Shown here piece after piece: positions 1 to 4,746 of a stretch of DNA of 5,225 nucleotides. The notes under the pieces are model-generated. The model saw only the letters and a list, made by a program, of their open reading frames with translations, did no database searches and was not told the origin of the DNA. The position numbers and the translations under genes were made by a program. This DNA comes from JBGTBQ01 sp041749275 (GTDB taxonomy: Bacteria; Acidobacteriota; Blastocatellia; Pyrinomonadales; Pyrinomonadaceae), in assembly GCA_041749275.1 (NCBI GenBank), contig JBGTBQ010000434.1, positions 1 to 5,225 on the forward strand, written 5' to 3'. Position 1 is the stretch's first letter. Each line of letters begins with the position of its first letter.

Positions 1-375
1 CGGCACGTCGCCGGAAATGACGAGCAGGGTTGAGTTGGCCCCGGCGAGCGCCTCACGCGCCGACATCACGGCGTCGCCGGTGCCGCGCTGCTCGGCCTGC
101 GTGATGAAGACCGCGCCCTCTTCGCCCAATTCCTCGCGCACCGCCGCCTTGACCTCTTCCGCCTGATGGCCGACGACGACGTAGATGGGCCGCGCTTCCT
201 TCATCAACGCGGCGGCGGCGCGGCAGACGTGCGCGATGAGCGGGCGGCCCCCCAAACGATGCAGCACCTTCGCCGTCGCCGAGCGCATCCGTGTGCCGAG
301 ACCGGCGGCGAGGATCAGCATGTCGAGCGGGATAGCGCCCGGCTGCTGTTGCGAGATCTGTGTTTGTTTCTCCAT
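1..375 (-). CDS. glmU: GlmU, N-terminal part of bifunctional UDP-GlcNAc pyrophosphorylase (cut by window edge)
   Basis: Uridylyltransferase domain of GlmU, a cytoplasmic enzyme that converts GlcNAc-1-phosphate and UTP to UDP-GlcNAc for peptidoglycan and other envelope polymers. The first 125 residues are present and the 3' part lies beyond position 1. Visible motifs are the nucleotide-binding loop LAAGLGTRMRS (residues 22-32), K36 in the PKVLH-like segment (TAKVLH), the uracil/substrate motif QAEQRGTGDA (93-102) and the metal-binding SGDVP (121-125), all matching GlmU order and spacing. Whether the C-terminal left-handed beta-helix acetyltransferase domain follows cannot be seen, so a single-domain nucleotidyltransferase is possible. 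The ATG at 375 gives about 18 residues before the core. An internal ATG at 321 (MLILAAG) would give a more usual short N-terminus, but neither start has a strong Shine-Dalgarno. It begins 25 bp after the yvcK stop, so it is probably cotranscribed with yvcK. Confidence 0.88.
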   Translation of the reverse strand, partial: MEKQTQISQQQPGAIPLDMLILAAGLGTRMRSATAKVLHRLGGRPLIAHVCRAAAALMKEARPIYVVVGHQAEEVKAAVREELGEEGAVFITQAEQRGTGDAVMSAREALAGANSTLLVISGDVP

Positions 376-400
376 ACCCTGTGCTCAATGGATCGCGGCT

Positions 401-1441
401 TTAGTAAACCGCAACGGGCGCGTGCGCGCCGCGCGTGCGCGACTGCTCGTAGCATGCCGCGATGACGCGCGCCAGTTTCTCCGGACTGTGACGCACCTTC
501 TCGCCCTCGTCGAGAAGGTCCGCGCGAACGACCTCGGTTTCGTTGCCGAATGCTTTTTCGAGCAGGGAGTCGGTCAAGCCGATCTGACGCGCGCCCTCCG
601 CCGCGTAAGCCGCGGCCTGCTCGACGCTCACGGGGCGGTCGTTGGCGATGACGTAATCGAAATGAATCTCCGGCGCGTAGCGCTTCACGACTTCGAGGTG
701 CTGGCGCGCGCTGTAACCGTCGGTCTCGCCCGGTTGTGTCATCAGGTTGCAGATAAATATTTTGACGGCGCGTGCCTCGCCGATGCACTCGGCCACGCGT
801 GCGACGAGGAGGTTGGGCAGCAGGCTGGTGTAGAGCGAGCCGGGGCCGACCGTGATGATGTCCGCCGCGCGGATCGCGGCCAGCGCTTCGGGGAGCGGCA
901 GACACTGTTCGGGTTCGAGCCGGAGCCGCCGAATCGGCGAGCGCGACGCCGTGATGCGCGTCTCGCCGCGCACCTCCGCGCCGTCTTCGAGTTCGGCGAC
1001 CAGCCGCACGTCGTTTAAAGTCGCCGGATAGATGCGCCCCTTGCTCGCCAGAACTTCGGATGAGAGGCGGACGGCTTCGACGAAGTCGCCCGTGACCTCG
1101 GTCAGCGCGGCGAGGAAGAGGTTGCCAAAGCTGTGGCCGCCTAAGTTCCCGTCGCCGCGGAAGCGGTAGCGGAAGAGGCGCGAGAGCAGCGTCGAGTCTT
1201 CCGACAGGGCGACCATGCAGTTGCGTATGTCGCCGGGCGGAAGGATGTTCAACTCGTCGCGCAGGCGTCCGGAACTGCCGCCGTCGTCCGAGACGGTGAC
1301 GATGGCCGAGAGCGCTTCGAGCCACACGCCGCCGCTCACGGGCTGGTCCACTAGCCCCTTCAGGCCGGAAAGAACGGTCGAGAGGCCAGTGCCGCCGCCA
1401 AGGGCGACGAGCTTGAGGCCGCGAGTCAAATCGAGTTGCAA
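401..1441 (-). CDS. yvcK: YvcK/GlmR family UDP-GlcNAc-binding regulator (CofD-like fold)
   Basis: Cytoplasmic protein of the YvcK/GlmR (gluconeogenesis factor) family. In Firmicutes, members bind UDP-GlcNAc and tune carbon flow into the cell wall; in Bacillus this is by stimulating GlmS. The 346 residues are a normal core length. Family motifs are GGGTGLSTVLSGLK (residues 15-28), VTVSDDGGSSGRLR (48-61), LPPGDIRNCMVAL (67-79), the GNLFLAALTEVTGDF segment (106-120), VGPGSLYTSLLPNLLV (198-213) and NLMTQPGETDGYSA (232-245). These distinguish it from true CofD transferases. The start is TTG (1441-1439), supported by a GAGGAG Shine-Dalgarno 9 nt upstream and the absence of any in-frame ATG before the glycine-rich loop. 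A sigma70-type promoter lies about 50 bp upstream. glmU follows after 25 bp, which fits a role next to UDP-GlcNAc synthesis. The family call is firm; the regulatory role is transferred from studied homologues. Confidence 0.93.
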   Translation of the reverse strand: MQLDLTRGLKLVALGGGTGLSTVLSGLKGLVDQPVSGGVWLEALSAIVTVSDDGGSSGRLRDELNILPPGDIRNCMVALSEDSTLLSRLFRYRFRGDGNLGGHSFGNLFLAALTEVTGDFVEAVRLSSEVLASKGRIYPATLNDVRLVAELEDGAEVRGETRITASRSPIRRLRLEPEQCLPLPEALAAIRAADIITVGPGSLYTSLLPNLLVARVAECIGEARAVKIFICNLMTQPGETDGYSARQHLEVVKRYAPEIHFDYVIANDRPVSVEQAAAYAAEGARQIGLTDSLLEKAFGNETEVVRADLLDEGEKVRHSPEKLARVIAACYEQSRTRGAHAPVAVY

Positions 1442-1450
1442 ACCTTGGGT

Positions 1451-1456
1451 CTCCTC
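1451..1456 (-). promoter_or_regulatory. Shine-Dalgarno of yvcK (GAGGAG)
   Basis: On the minus strand GAGGAG lies 9 nt before the TTG codon at 1441. It is the strongest ribosome binding site in the window and decides in favour of the TTG start. Confidence 0.75.
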
Positions 1457-1492
1457 GGAAAAAACGGCGGACAGGGCAGTGCCCGTGCGGGA

Positions 1493-1520
1493 ATCATACC
1501 CAAAAGAGGTTGGCTGTCAA
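1493..1520 (-). promoter_or_regulatory. sigma70-type promoter of yvcK-glmU
   Basis: On the minus strand there is a perfect -35 TTGACA (1520-1515), a 16-bp spacer and a -10 TATGAT (1498-1493, five of six matches to consensus). Transcription would begin near 1486, giving a leader of about 45 nt that contains the GAGGAG site. It gives yvcK-glmU a start of its own, separate from the TPR gene upstream. Confidence 0.7.
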
Positions 1521-1557
1521 AGGTAGAGGGAGCCTGCGGATGACGAGGGATGAAGAT

Positions 1558-1574
1558 AAAAAAAGAAAAAAGGG
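1558..1574 (-). terminator. T-rich tract directly after the TPR gene stop (possible weak terminator)
   Basis: Immediately after the TGA of the TPR gene the minus strand reads CCC, then two copies of CTTTTTT overlapping the last C, then another T. A T-tract is what an intrinsic terminator needs, but I find no convincing GC-rich hairpin just before it, so termination here is uncertain. Confidence 0.25.
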
Positions 1575-2489
1575 TCATGGACGCGGAGACGCATAGACGA
1601 TGCGCTCGAAGTCCGGCTCGCTTCGGAGCATCGTCAGGTCAACGTCGTGTTGCGCGCGGACGCGGAGCAGAGGCTTGAGTTCGAGTGCGCGCTCCAGAGC
1701 CTGAAGCGCCAGTTCGATTGAGCCGAGACGGGCGCGAGTGGCCGCGAGCGCATAGTGCGCGTCAGCCGATGCCGGCTCGCGCTTGATGGCGCGCTCGAAC
1801 ATCTCCTGCGCCGCCACATACTCGCCGCGGTTGAGTTCGATCACGCCGCGGTCGTAGAGCGACTCGGCATCGCGCGGGAGCGCCGTTTCTGAACGCATGC
1901 GCGTGTCAGCGATGGAGAGGTAAGTGCGCGCGCGGGCCGTCACCTCGGAGACGCCCGCATGTTGCTGGATGAGTGTACGGAAGAGGTTGCGCGCCTCGAC
2001 AAAACGTCCGCGGACGAACTCTTTGTGGGCGCGCTCGAAAGCCTTCAGCGCCGCGGCCTCGTCGCGCGAGGGCTGACGCGGCGGCGCGGGGGCGAACCTC
2101 GGCGCGGCCTTCGTCGTCGGCGTGGCCTTCGGCTTGATTTTCTTAGCGGTCTTGGCGGGTGCTGCTTTTTTCGGCGCGGCTTTGACAGGAACAGGCGCTT
2201 TCTTCTTAGTCGCCGCTGCCACAGGGAGCGCCTTGGCGGTTTTCTTCTTGGGCTTGGATATTGCTTTGGCTTGTTTCCGCGCGGGGCGAGCCGCCTTACT
2301 GGCGGGAGCCGCCTTCTTCGGCGTGGCTTTACGCACGGGCGCCTTCTCCGCTGCCGCGCGCTTTGGCTTGGGCTGAGGCCGAGCGGTCTTGACGCTCAGC
2401 TTTCGTTTAGCCGAAGACTTAGATGAAGCGCTACGCGGTGCAGGGCGGGAGGTGTTTCTCTTTGCACCTTTGATAACGGGATCGCTCAT
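1575..2489 (-). CDS. Histone H1-like lysine/alanine/proline-rich tail fused to TPR domain
   Basis: Protein of 304 residues in two parts. Residues 1 to about 137 are low-complexity K/A/P/R-rich sequence with PKKAAP- and AKK-type repeats. They contain about 32 lysines and only two acidic residues, resembling the tails of eukaryotic H1 and of bacterial H1-like proteins such as AlgP. From about residue 142 it is an ordinary folded domain with tetratricopeptide repeats: a helical pair near 145-180, clear TPRs at about 208-240 (AESLYDRGVIELNRGEYVAA) and 241-274, and a closing DVDLTMLRSEPDFERIVY element often seen after TPRs. No signal peptide or membrane segment is visible, so it is probably cytoplasmic or nucleoid-associated. 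I chose ATG at 2489; a GTG at 2498 would add three residues. The gene is divergent from mglB and upstream of yvcK. The tail could bind DNA, RNA or polyphosphate and the TPRs a protein partner, but the function is unknown. Confidence 0.8.
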   Translation of the reverse strand: MSDPVIKGAKRNTSRPAPRSASSKSSAKRKLSVKTARPQPKPKRAAAEKAPVRKATPKKAAPASKAARPARKQAKAISKPKKKTAKALPVAAATKKKAPVPVKAAPKKAAPAKTAKKIKPKATPTTKAAPRFAPAPPRQPSRDEAAALKAFERAHKEFVRGRFVEARNLFRTLIQQHAGVSEVTARARTYLSIADTRMRSETALPRDAESLYDRGVIELNRGEYVAAQEMFERAIKREPASADAHYALAATRARLGSIELALQALERALELKPLLRVRAQHDVDLTMLRSEPDFERIVYASPRP

Positions 2490-2549
2490 GCGAAGCACTC
2501 AGGTTTTCACAGATAGCCCCATTTAGAGGAGGCCGCCAGAAACGCCGCC

Positions 2550-2578
2550 AGCTTAACACACCGGATGGGATAAATCAA
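2550..2578 (-). promoter_or_regulatory. Candidate promoter of the TPR gene
   Basis: On the minus strand there is a -35 TTGATT (2578-2573), a 17-bp spacer and an extended -10 TGtTAAGCT with hexamer at 2555-2550. The hexamer match is modest (three of six); the TG extension and the correct spacing are the main support. It lies about 60 bp upstream of the ATG at 2489. Confidence 0.35.
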
Positions 2579-2648
2579 CGCAGGAGTGTGGTTTGCAGGC
2601 ACTGGGCGACAATTTAAAGCAACCGTAGCGACCAACATGGAAAAACAG

Positions 2649-2678
2649 TTGAAGACCCGCGAGCCGCTATGCTAGAGT
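2649..2678 (+). promoter_or_regulatory. Extended -10 promoter of mglBA
   Basis: -35 TTGAAG (2649-2654), an 18-bp spacer, and an extended -10 TGcTAGAGT with the TG at 2670-2671 and hexamer at 2673-2678. Four of six bases match in each hexamer, plus the TG extension. Transcription would start near 2685 and leave a long leader of about 165 nt before mglB. Confidence 0.5.
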
Positions 2679-2690
2679 GTTTTACGTGTT

Positions 2691-2708
2691 GCGACGAGCC
2701 GTCGTCGC
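2691..2708 (+). other. Perfect 7-bp hairpin at the start of the mglB leader
   Basis: GCGACGA, loop GCCG, TCGTCGC. It lies about 6 nt after the predicted transcription start, so it would sit at the extreme 5' end of the mglBA mRNA. No T-tract follows, so it is not an intrinsic terminator. A 5' hairpin of this kind can protect an mRNA from decay, but that is inference. Confidence 0.45.
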
Positions 2709-2852
2709 CCTACGGTTTGGTTAGAAAGCCGACCCAGTGAACGAGCTAAGTCTTCTCAACTCTTCATTTAAGTTCTCAGGCGGACGCCCAAGTCAAGCCC
2801 CTTTGTAACCCACCTCCGGTCCGCATCCTACGAAGAAAGCGCCTGTGTACGA

Positions 2853-3335
2853 ATGACAGACACACCTATCATATTGCACGAGCAGCAATATCAGCAGCTA
2901 CGGCATATCCTGAACAAGCTGCGTCTCGAATCTTCAGCGCGCGTCGTCTTCCTCGTGGACAAAAACGGTCAACAGATAGCCGTCCAGGGTGAGGTAGGCG
3001 ACCTCGATACAACGAGCTTGGCCAGTTTGGCGGCGGGCAATGTGGCGGCGACGGGTGGGATGGCGCAGCTCATCGGCGAAAAGGAATTCCCGACCCTCTC
3101 GCACGAGGGGCAGCGTGAGAGCATTCACATCTGCATCATCGGGCGCGTCCTGCTGGTCGTGGTTTTCGACGAACGCTCCAGCCTCGGCCTCATTAAACTG
3201 CGCGTCAAGCAGGCATCGCGCGAGTTGGCGCTCCTCTTCGAGGAGATCGCACGCATTGCCGAGCAGAAGAAGAACTCCACCGAGGACTTTTTCGCCGAGA
3301 TCACGGACGACGACATAGACAGTCTCTTCAATTAA
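2853..3335 (+). CDS. mglB: MglB, roadblock/LC7 regulator (GAP/GEF) of MglA
   Basis: A 160-residue roadblock/LC7 protein matching Myxococcus xanthus MglB in length and motifs: VVFLVDKNGQ (31-40), the DTTSLASLAAGNVAATGGMAQLIG segment (52-75), the core strand VLLVVVFDERSSLGLIKLR (99-117) and the acidic C-terminal helix FFAEITDDDIDSLF (146-159). In Myxococcus a dimer of MglB acts as GTPase-activating protein on MglA at the lagging pole; its C-terminal helix contacts MglA and influences nucleotide exchange. That helix is kept here, so both activities are plausible. The protein is cytoplasmic with no signal peptide. It precedes mglA in the standard order, with a 95-bp spacer filled by a heptad-repeat palindrome. 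The start is the ATG at 2853, since the next motifs match the family N-terminus. Its ribosome binding site is weak. Confidence 0.95.
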   Translation: MTDTPIILHEQQYQQLRHILNKLRLESSARVVFLVDKNGQQIAVQGEVGDLDTTSLASLAAGNVAATGGMAQLIGEKEFPTLSHEGQRESIHICIIGRVLLVVVFDERSSLGLIKLRVKQASRELALLFEEIARIAEQKKNSTEDFFAEITDDDIDSLFN

Positions 3336-3424
3336 AGTCAGAAGTCGGAAGCCGGAAGTCAGAAGAAAAGCGAACCGTTTTCATTCTGGCTTCCGACTTC
3401 CGGCTTCCGACTTCCGACTTCTGA
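3336..3424. repeat. Heptad-repeat palindrome in the mglB-mglA spacer
   Basis: The left arm 3336-3365 is built of 7-bp units AGTCAGA, AGTCGGA, AGCCGGA and AGTCAGA. The right arm is the same kind of array in reverse orientation, with units TCCGACT and TCCGGCT, continuing to 3424. Arms 3336-3365 and 3390-3419 pair at 28 of 30 positions around a 24-nt loop. The array starts on the base after the mglB stop and ends 6 nt before the mglA ATG. There is no T-tract after it, so it is not a standard terminator. Confidence 0.85.
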
Positions 3425-3430
3425 AAAGCC

Positions 3431-4015
3431 ATGACTTTCATCAACTACGCCTCCAGAGAGATCAACTGCAAGATCGTCTACTACGGTCCGGGTCTGTGCG
3501 GAAAGACGACGAACCTGCAATACATCTACGACTCGACCGCGCCGACATCGAAGGGCAAGCTCATCAGTCTGGCGACCGAGACCGACCGCACGCTCTTCTT
3601 CGACTTCATGCCGCTCGAACTCGGCACGGTGCGTGGCTTCAAGACACGATTCCACCTCTACACCGTACCCGGTCAGGTCTTCTATGACGCCTCGCGCAAG
3701 CTCATCCTCAAGGGCGTGGACGGCGTCGTCTTCGTCGCCGACTCGCAGGAAGAGCGCATGGACGCCAACATCGAATCGCTCTACAACCTCGAAGAGAATC
3801 TGACGGCGAACGGCTACGACCTCGTGAAAATCCCTTACGTGCTGCAACTCAACAAGCGCGACCTGCCGAACGTCATCCCCACCGAGGAACTTGTCGCCGA
3901 ACTCAAACGCAAGGACGAACCCGTCCACGAGGCCGTCGCCGCCACCGGCGTCGGCGTCTTCGATACCCTGAAGTCAGTCGCCAAGCAGGTGCTGACGGAA
4001 CTGAGGAAGAGTTAA
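3431..4015 (+). CDS. mglA: MglA, Ras-like polarity GTPase
   Basis: Small GTPase of 194 residues, the same length class as Myxococcus MglA (195) and very similar throughout. Visible elements are the P-loop GPGLCGKTT (19-27), the switch I/intrinsic arginine-finger segment TETDRTLFFDF with R53, the MglA-type switch II TVPGQ (78-82) in which the usual DxxG aspartate is threonine and Q82 is kept, the specificity motif NKRD (141-144) and a G5-like ATGVGVFDTLK (171-181). The catalytic R53 and Q82 known from Myxococcus are both present, so it should be an active GTPase. In studied bacteria GTP-bound MglA marks the leading pole and drives gliding complexes or type IV pili; MglB switches it off. The start at 3431 (MTFINYASREINCK) matches the family N-terminus exactly. 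Upstream there is only GAAAAG very close to the ATG, so the ribosome site is poor and lies at the foot of the repeat hairpin. Which motility machine it serves here cannot be seen. Confidence 0.97.
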   Translation: MTFINYASREINCKIVYYGPGLCGKTTNLQYIYDSTAPTSKGKLISLATETDRTLFFDFMPLELGTVRGFKTRFHLYTVPGQVFYDASRKLILKGVDGVVFVADSQEERMDANIESLYNLEENLTANGYDLVKIPYVLQLNKRDLPNVIPTEELVAELKRKDEPVHEAVAATGVGVFDTLKSVAKQVLTELRKS

Positions 4016-4018
4016 ATC

Positions 4019-4100
4019 AAGGTAAAAGTAAAAAGGTAAAAGGCACTAGTGAAAGCCATCGGCGCTTCACTTGTGCCTTTTACCTTTTTACTTTTGCTTA
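4019..4100. terminator. Bidirectional terminator made of heptad repeats, between mglA and rimI
   Basis: Left units AAGGTAA, AAGTAAA, AAGGTAA and AAGGCAC (4019-4046). The right arm is their reverse complement. Arms 4024-4046 and 4073-4095 pair perfectly over 23 bp; after one T/T mismatch AGTGAA (4048-4053) pairs with TTCACT (4066-4071). On each strand the GC-containing core stem (GGCAC...GTGCC) is followed by TTTTACC, TTTTTAC and TTTT, as in an intrinsic terminator. It starts 3 nt after the mglA stop and ends 2 nt before the rimI stop on the other strand, the expected place for a shared terminator of convergent genes. Confidence 0.75.
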
Positions 4101-4102
4101 CT

Positions 4103-4672
4103 TCACACGAGCGATTTAATCATCAACAACCCGTCGCCGCCGTTCGAGTAGTAGCGCGGGAGGCGCTGTGTGACGGCGTAACCGAGATTGCGATAGAGTT
4201 CCTGCGCGCTGAGGTTGACGGAGCGGACTTCGAGACGGACGAGGCGGACGTTGCGGCGGCGAAAGCCGTCCTCGGCCTTGACGAGCATGCGTTTGGCGAC
4301 GCCGCGGCGACGGTGTTCGGGCGCGACGCCGAGCGTGGTGATGTGACCCGTCGCATCCGGCTCGACGAGGCCGACGATAAAGCCGACCATCGCGCCCGCG
4401 CCCGTCACGGCGCGATACGAGACGGAGTCGGGCGAGGTCAGCAGGTACTCGAACGTCTCGCGGCTGTACGCCTCACCGTCAATGAAGCAGCGCAGGTCGA
4501 GCCGCCAGCACTCGTCGAGTTGCGCCACGGTCAGCGGGCGCACGTCGTAGCGTCCCTCGACGAGTGAGGGGCGGGCCGGGCGTGCGCCCTCGGCATACAT
4601 GCCGCCGTCGTCCGCGCCCCCGGCGGCGCCCGACGAAAACAGCTTCGACCGAATCTTTTTCAGGACAGCCAT
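4103..4672 (-). CDS. rimI: RimI-like GNAT acetyltransferase (probable ribosomal protein S18 alanine N-acetyltransferase)
   Basis: GNAT-fold protein of 189 residues. The acetyl-CoA binding motif A is ITTLGVAPEHRRRGVAKRML (111-130) with the R/GxxGxA-type loop RRRGVA. The next block reads LEVRSVNLSAQELYRNLGY (147-165); E148 and Y160 have the 12-residue spacing of the proposed catalytic Glu and Tyr of enterobacterial RimI. A YYSNGGDGLLM segment (174-184) resembles the RimI C-terminus. RimI acetylates the N-terminal alanine of S18, and relatives acetylate other N-termini, so the exact substrate is uncertain. About 40 residues, glycine-rich and charged, precede the domain. That is longer than typical RimI (about 150 residues); an internal Met25 is an alternative start. 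No strong Shine-Dalgarno precedes 4672. It follows queA by 74 bp on the same strand and is not next to tsaB or tsaD in this window, as rimI often is elsewhere. Confidence 0.75.
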   Translation of the reverse strand: MAVLKKIRSKLFSSGAAGGADDGGMYAEGARPARPSLVEGRYDVRPLTVAQLDECWRLDLRCFIDGEAYSRETFEYLLTSPDSVSYRAVTGAGAMVGFIVGLVEPDATGHITTLGVAPEHRRRGVAKRMLVKAEDGFRRRNVRLVRLEVRSVNLSAQELYRNLGYAVTQRLPRYYSNGGDGLLMIKSLV

Positions 4673-4688
4673 ACGAAAGAATTGACCA

Positions 4689-4743
4689 GTGACAAGTGAC
4701 GAGTCACGAGCAGGATTTTATCTTGTCACCCGCCACTTGTCAC
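4689..4743. repeat. Heptad-repeat palindrome in the queA-rimI spacer
   Basis: Left units GTGACAA, GTGACGA and GTCACGA (from 4689) and right units TTGTCAC, CCGCCAC and TTGTCAC (4723-4743). Arms 4689-4710 and 4722-4743 match at 18 of 22 positions around an 11-nt A/T-rich loop. The element begins 3 nt after the queA stop and ends 16 nt before the rimI start. No T-tract follows on the minus strand, so readthrough into rimI is expected unless the hairpin itself causes pausing. Confidence 0.75.
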
Positions 4744-4746
4744 GAT

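Larger units (their letters stand above)
2490..2852. other. Divergent intergenic region between the TPR gene and mglB
   Basis: A 363-bp gene-free stretch. It holds a candidate minus-strand promoter (2550-2578), a better plus-strand promoter (2649-2678) and a perfect 7-bp hairpin in the mglB leader (2691-2708). The remaining leader, about 2710-2830, has no structure I can name. Short open frames here (for example a 12-codon frame at 2637-2675) have no ribosome binding site and no coding character. A purine-rich GAAGAAAG at 2832-2839 lies 13 nt before the mglB ATG and would be a weakly placed Shine-Dalgarno. Confidence 0.6.

Noticed and set aside
185..1018. Long plus-strand open frame of 277 codons opposite glmU and yvcK
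   Set aside because: It lies antisense to two well-recognised genes, has no family motifs and is arginine/alanine-rich as expected of the antisense of GC-rich codons.
2122..2376. Plus-strand frame that looks like a hydrophobic membrane protein
   Set aside because: It is antisense to the lysine-rich tail. Lysine codons read backwards give Leu/Phe-type codons, which creates false membrane segments.
2637..2675. Twelve-codon open frame or leader peptide upstream of mglB
   Set aside because: It overlaps the promoter itself, has no ribosome binding site and would end before the predicted transcription start.
3336..3424. Intrinsic terminator after mglB
   Set aside because: No T-tract follows the stem on the plus strand, and mglB-mglA is a conserved operon pair, so it is listed as a repeat.
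3359..3928. Minus-strand open frame of 189 codons opposite mglA
   Set aside because: mglA on the other strand is unmistakable. This frame starts inside the repeat palindrome and has no recognisable domain.
4049..4567. Plus-strand open frame opposite rimI
   Set aside because: It begins within the terminator palindrome and is antisense to a clear GNAT domain.
3336..4743. CRISPR-like repeats
   Set aside because: Units are 7 bp, contiguous without spacers and arranged as palindromes; no cas genes are present.
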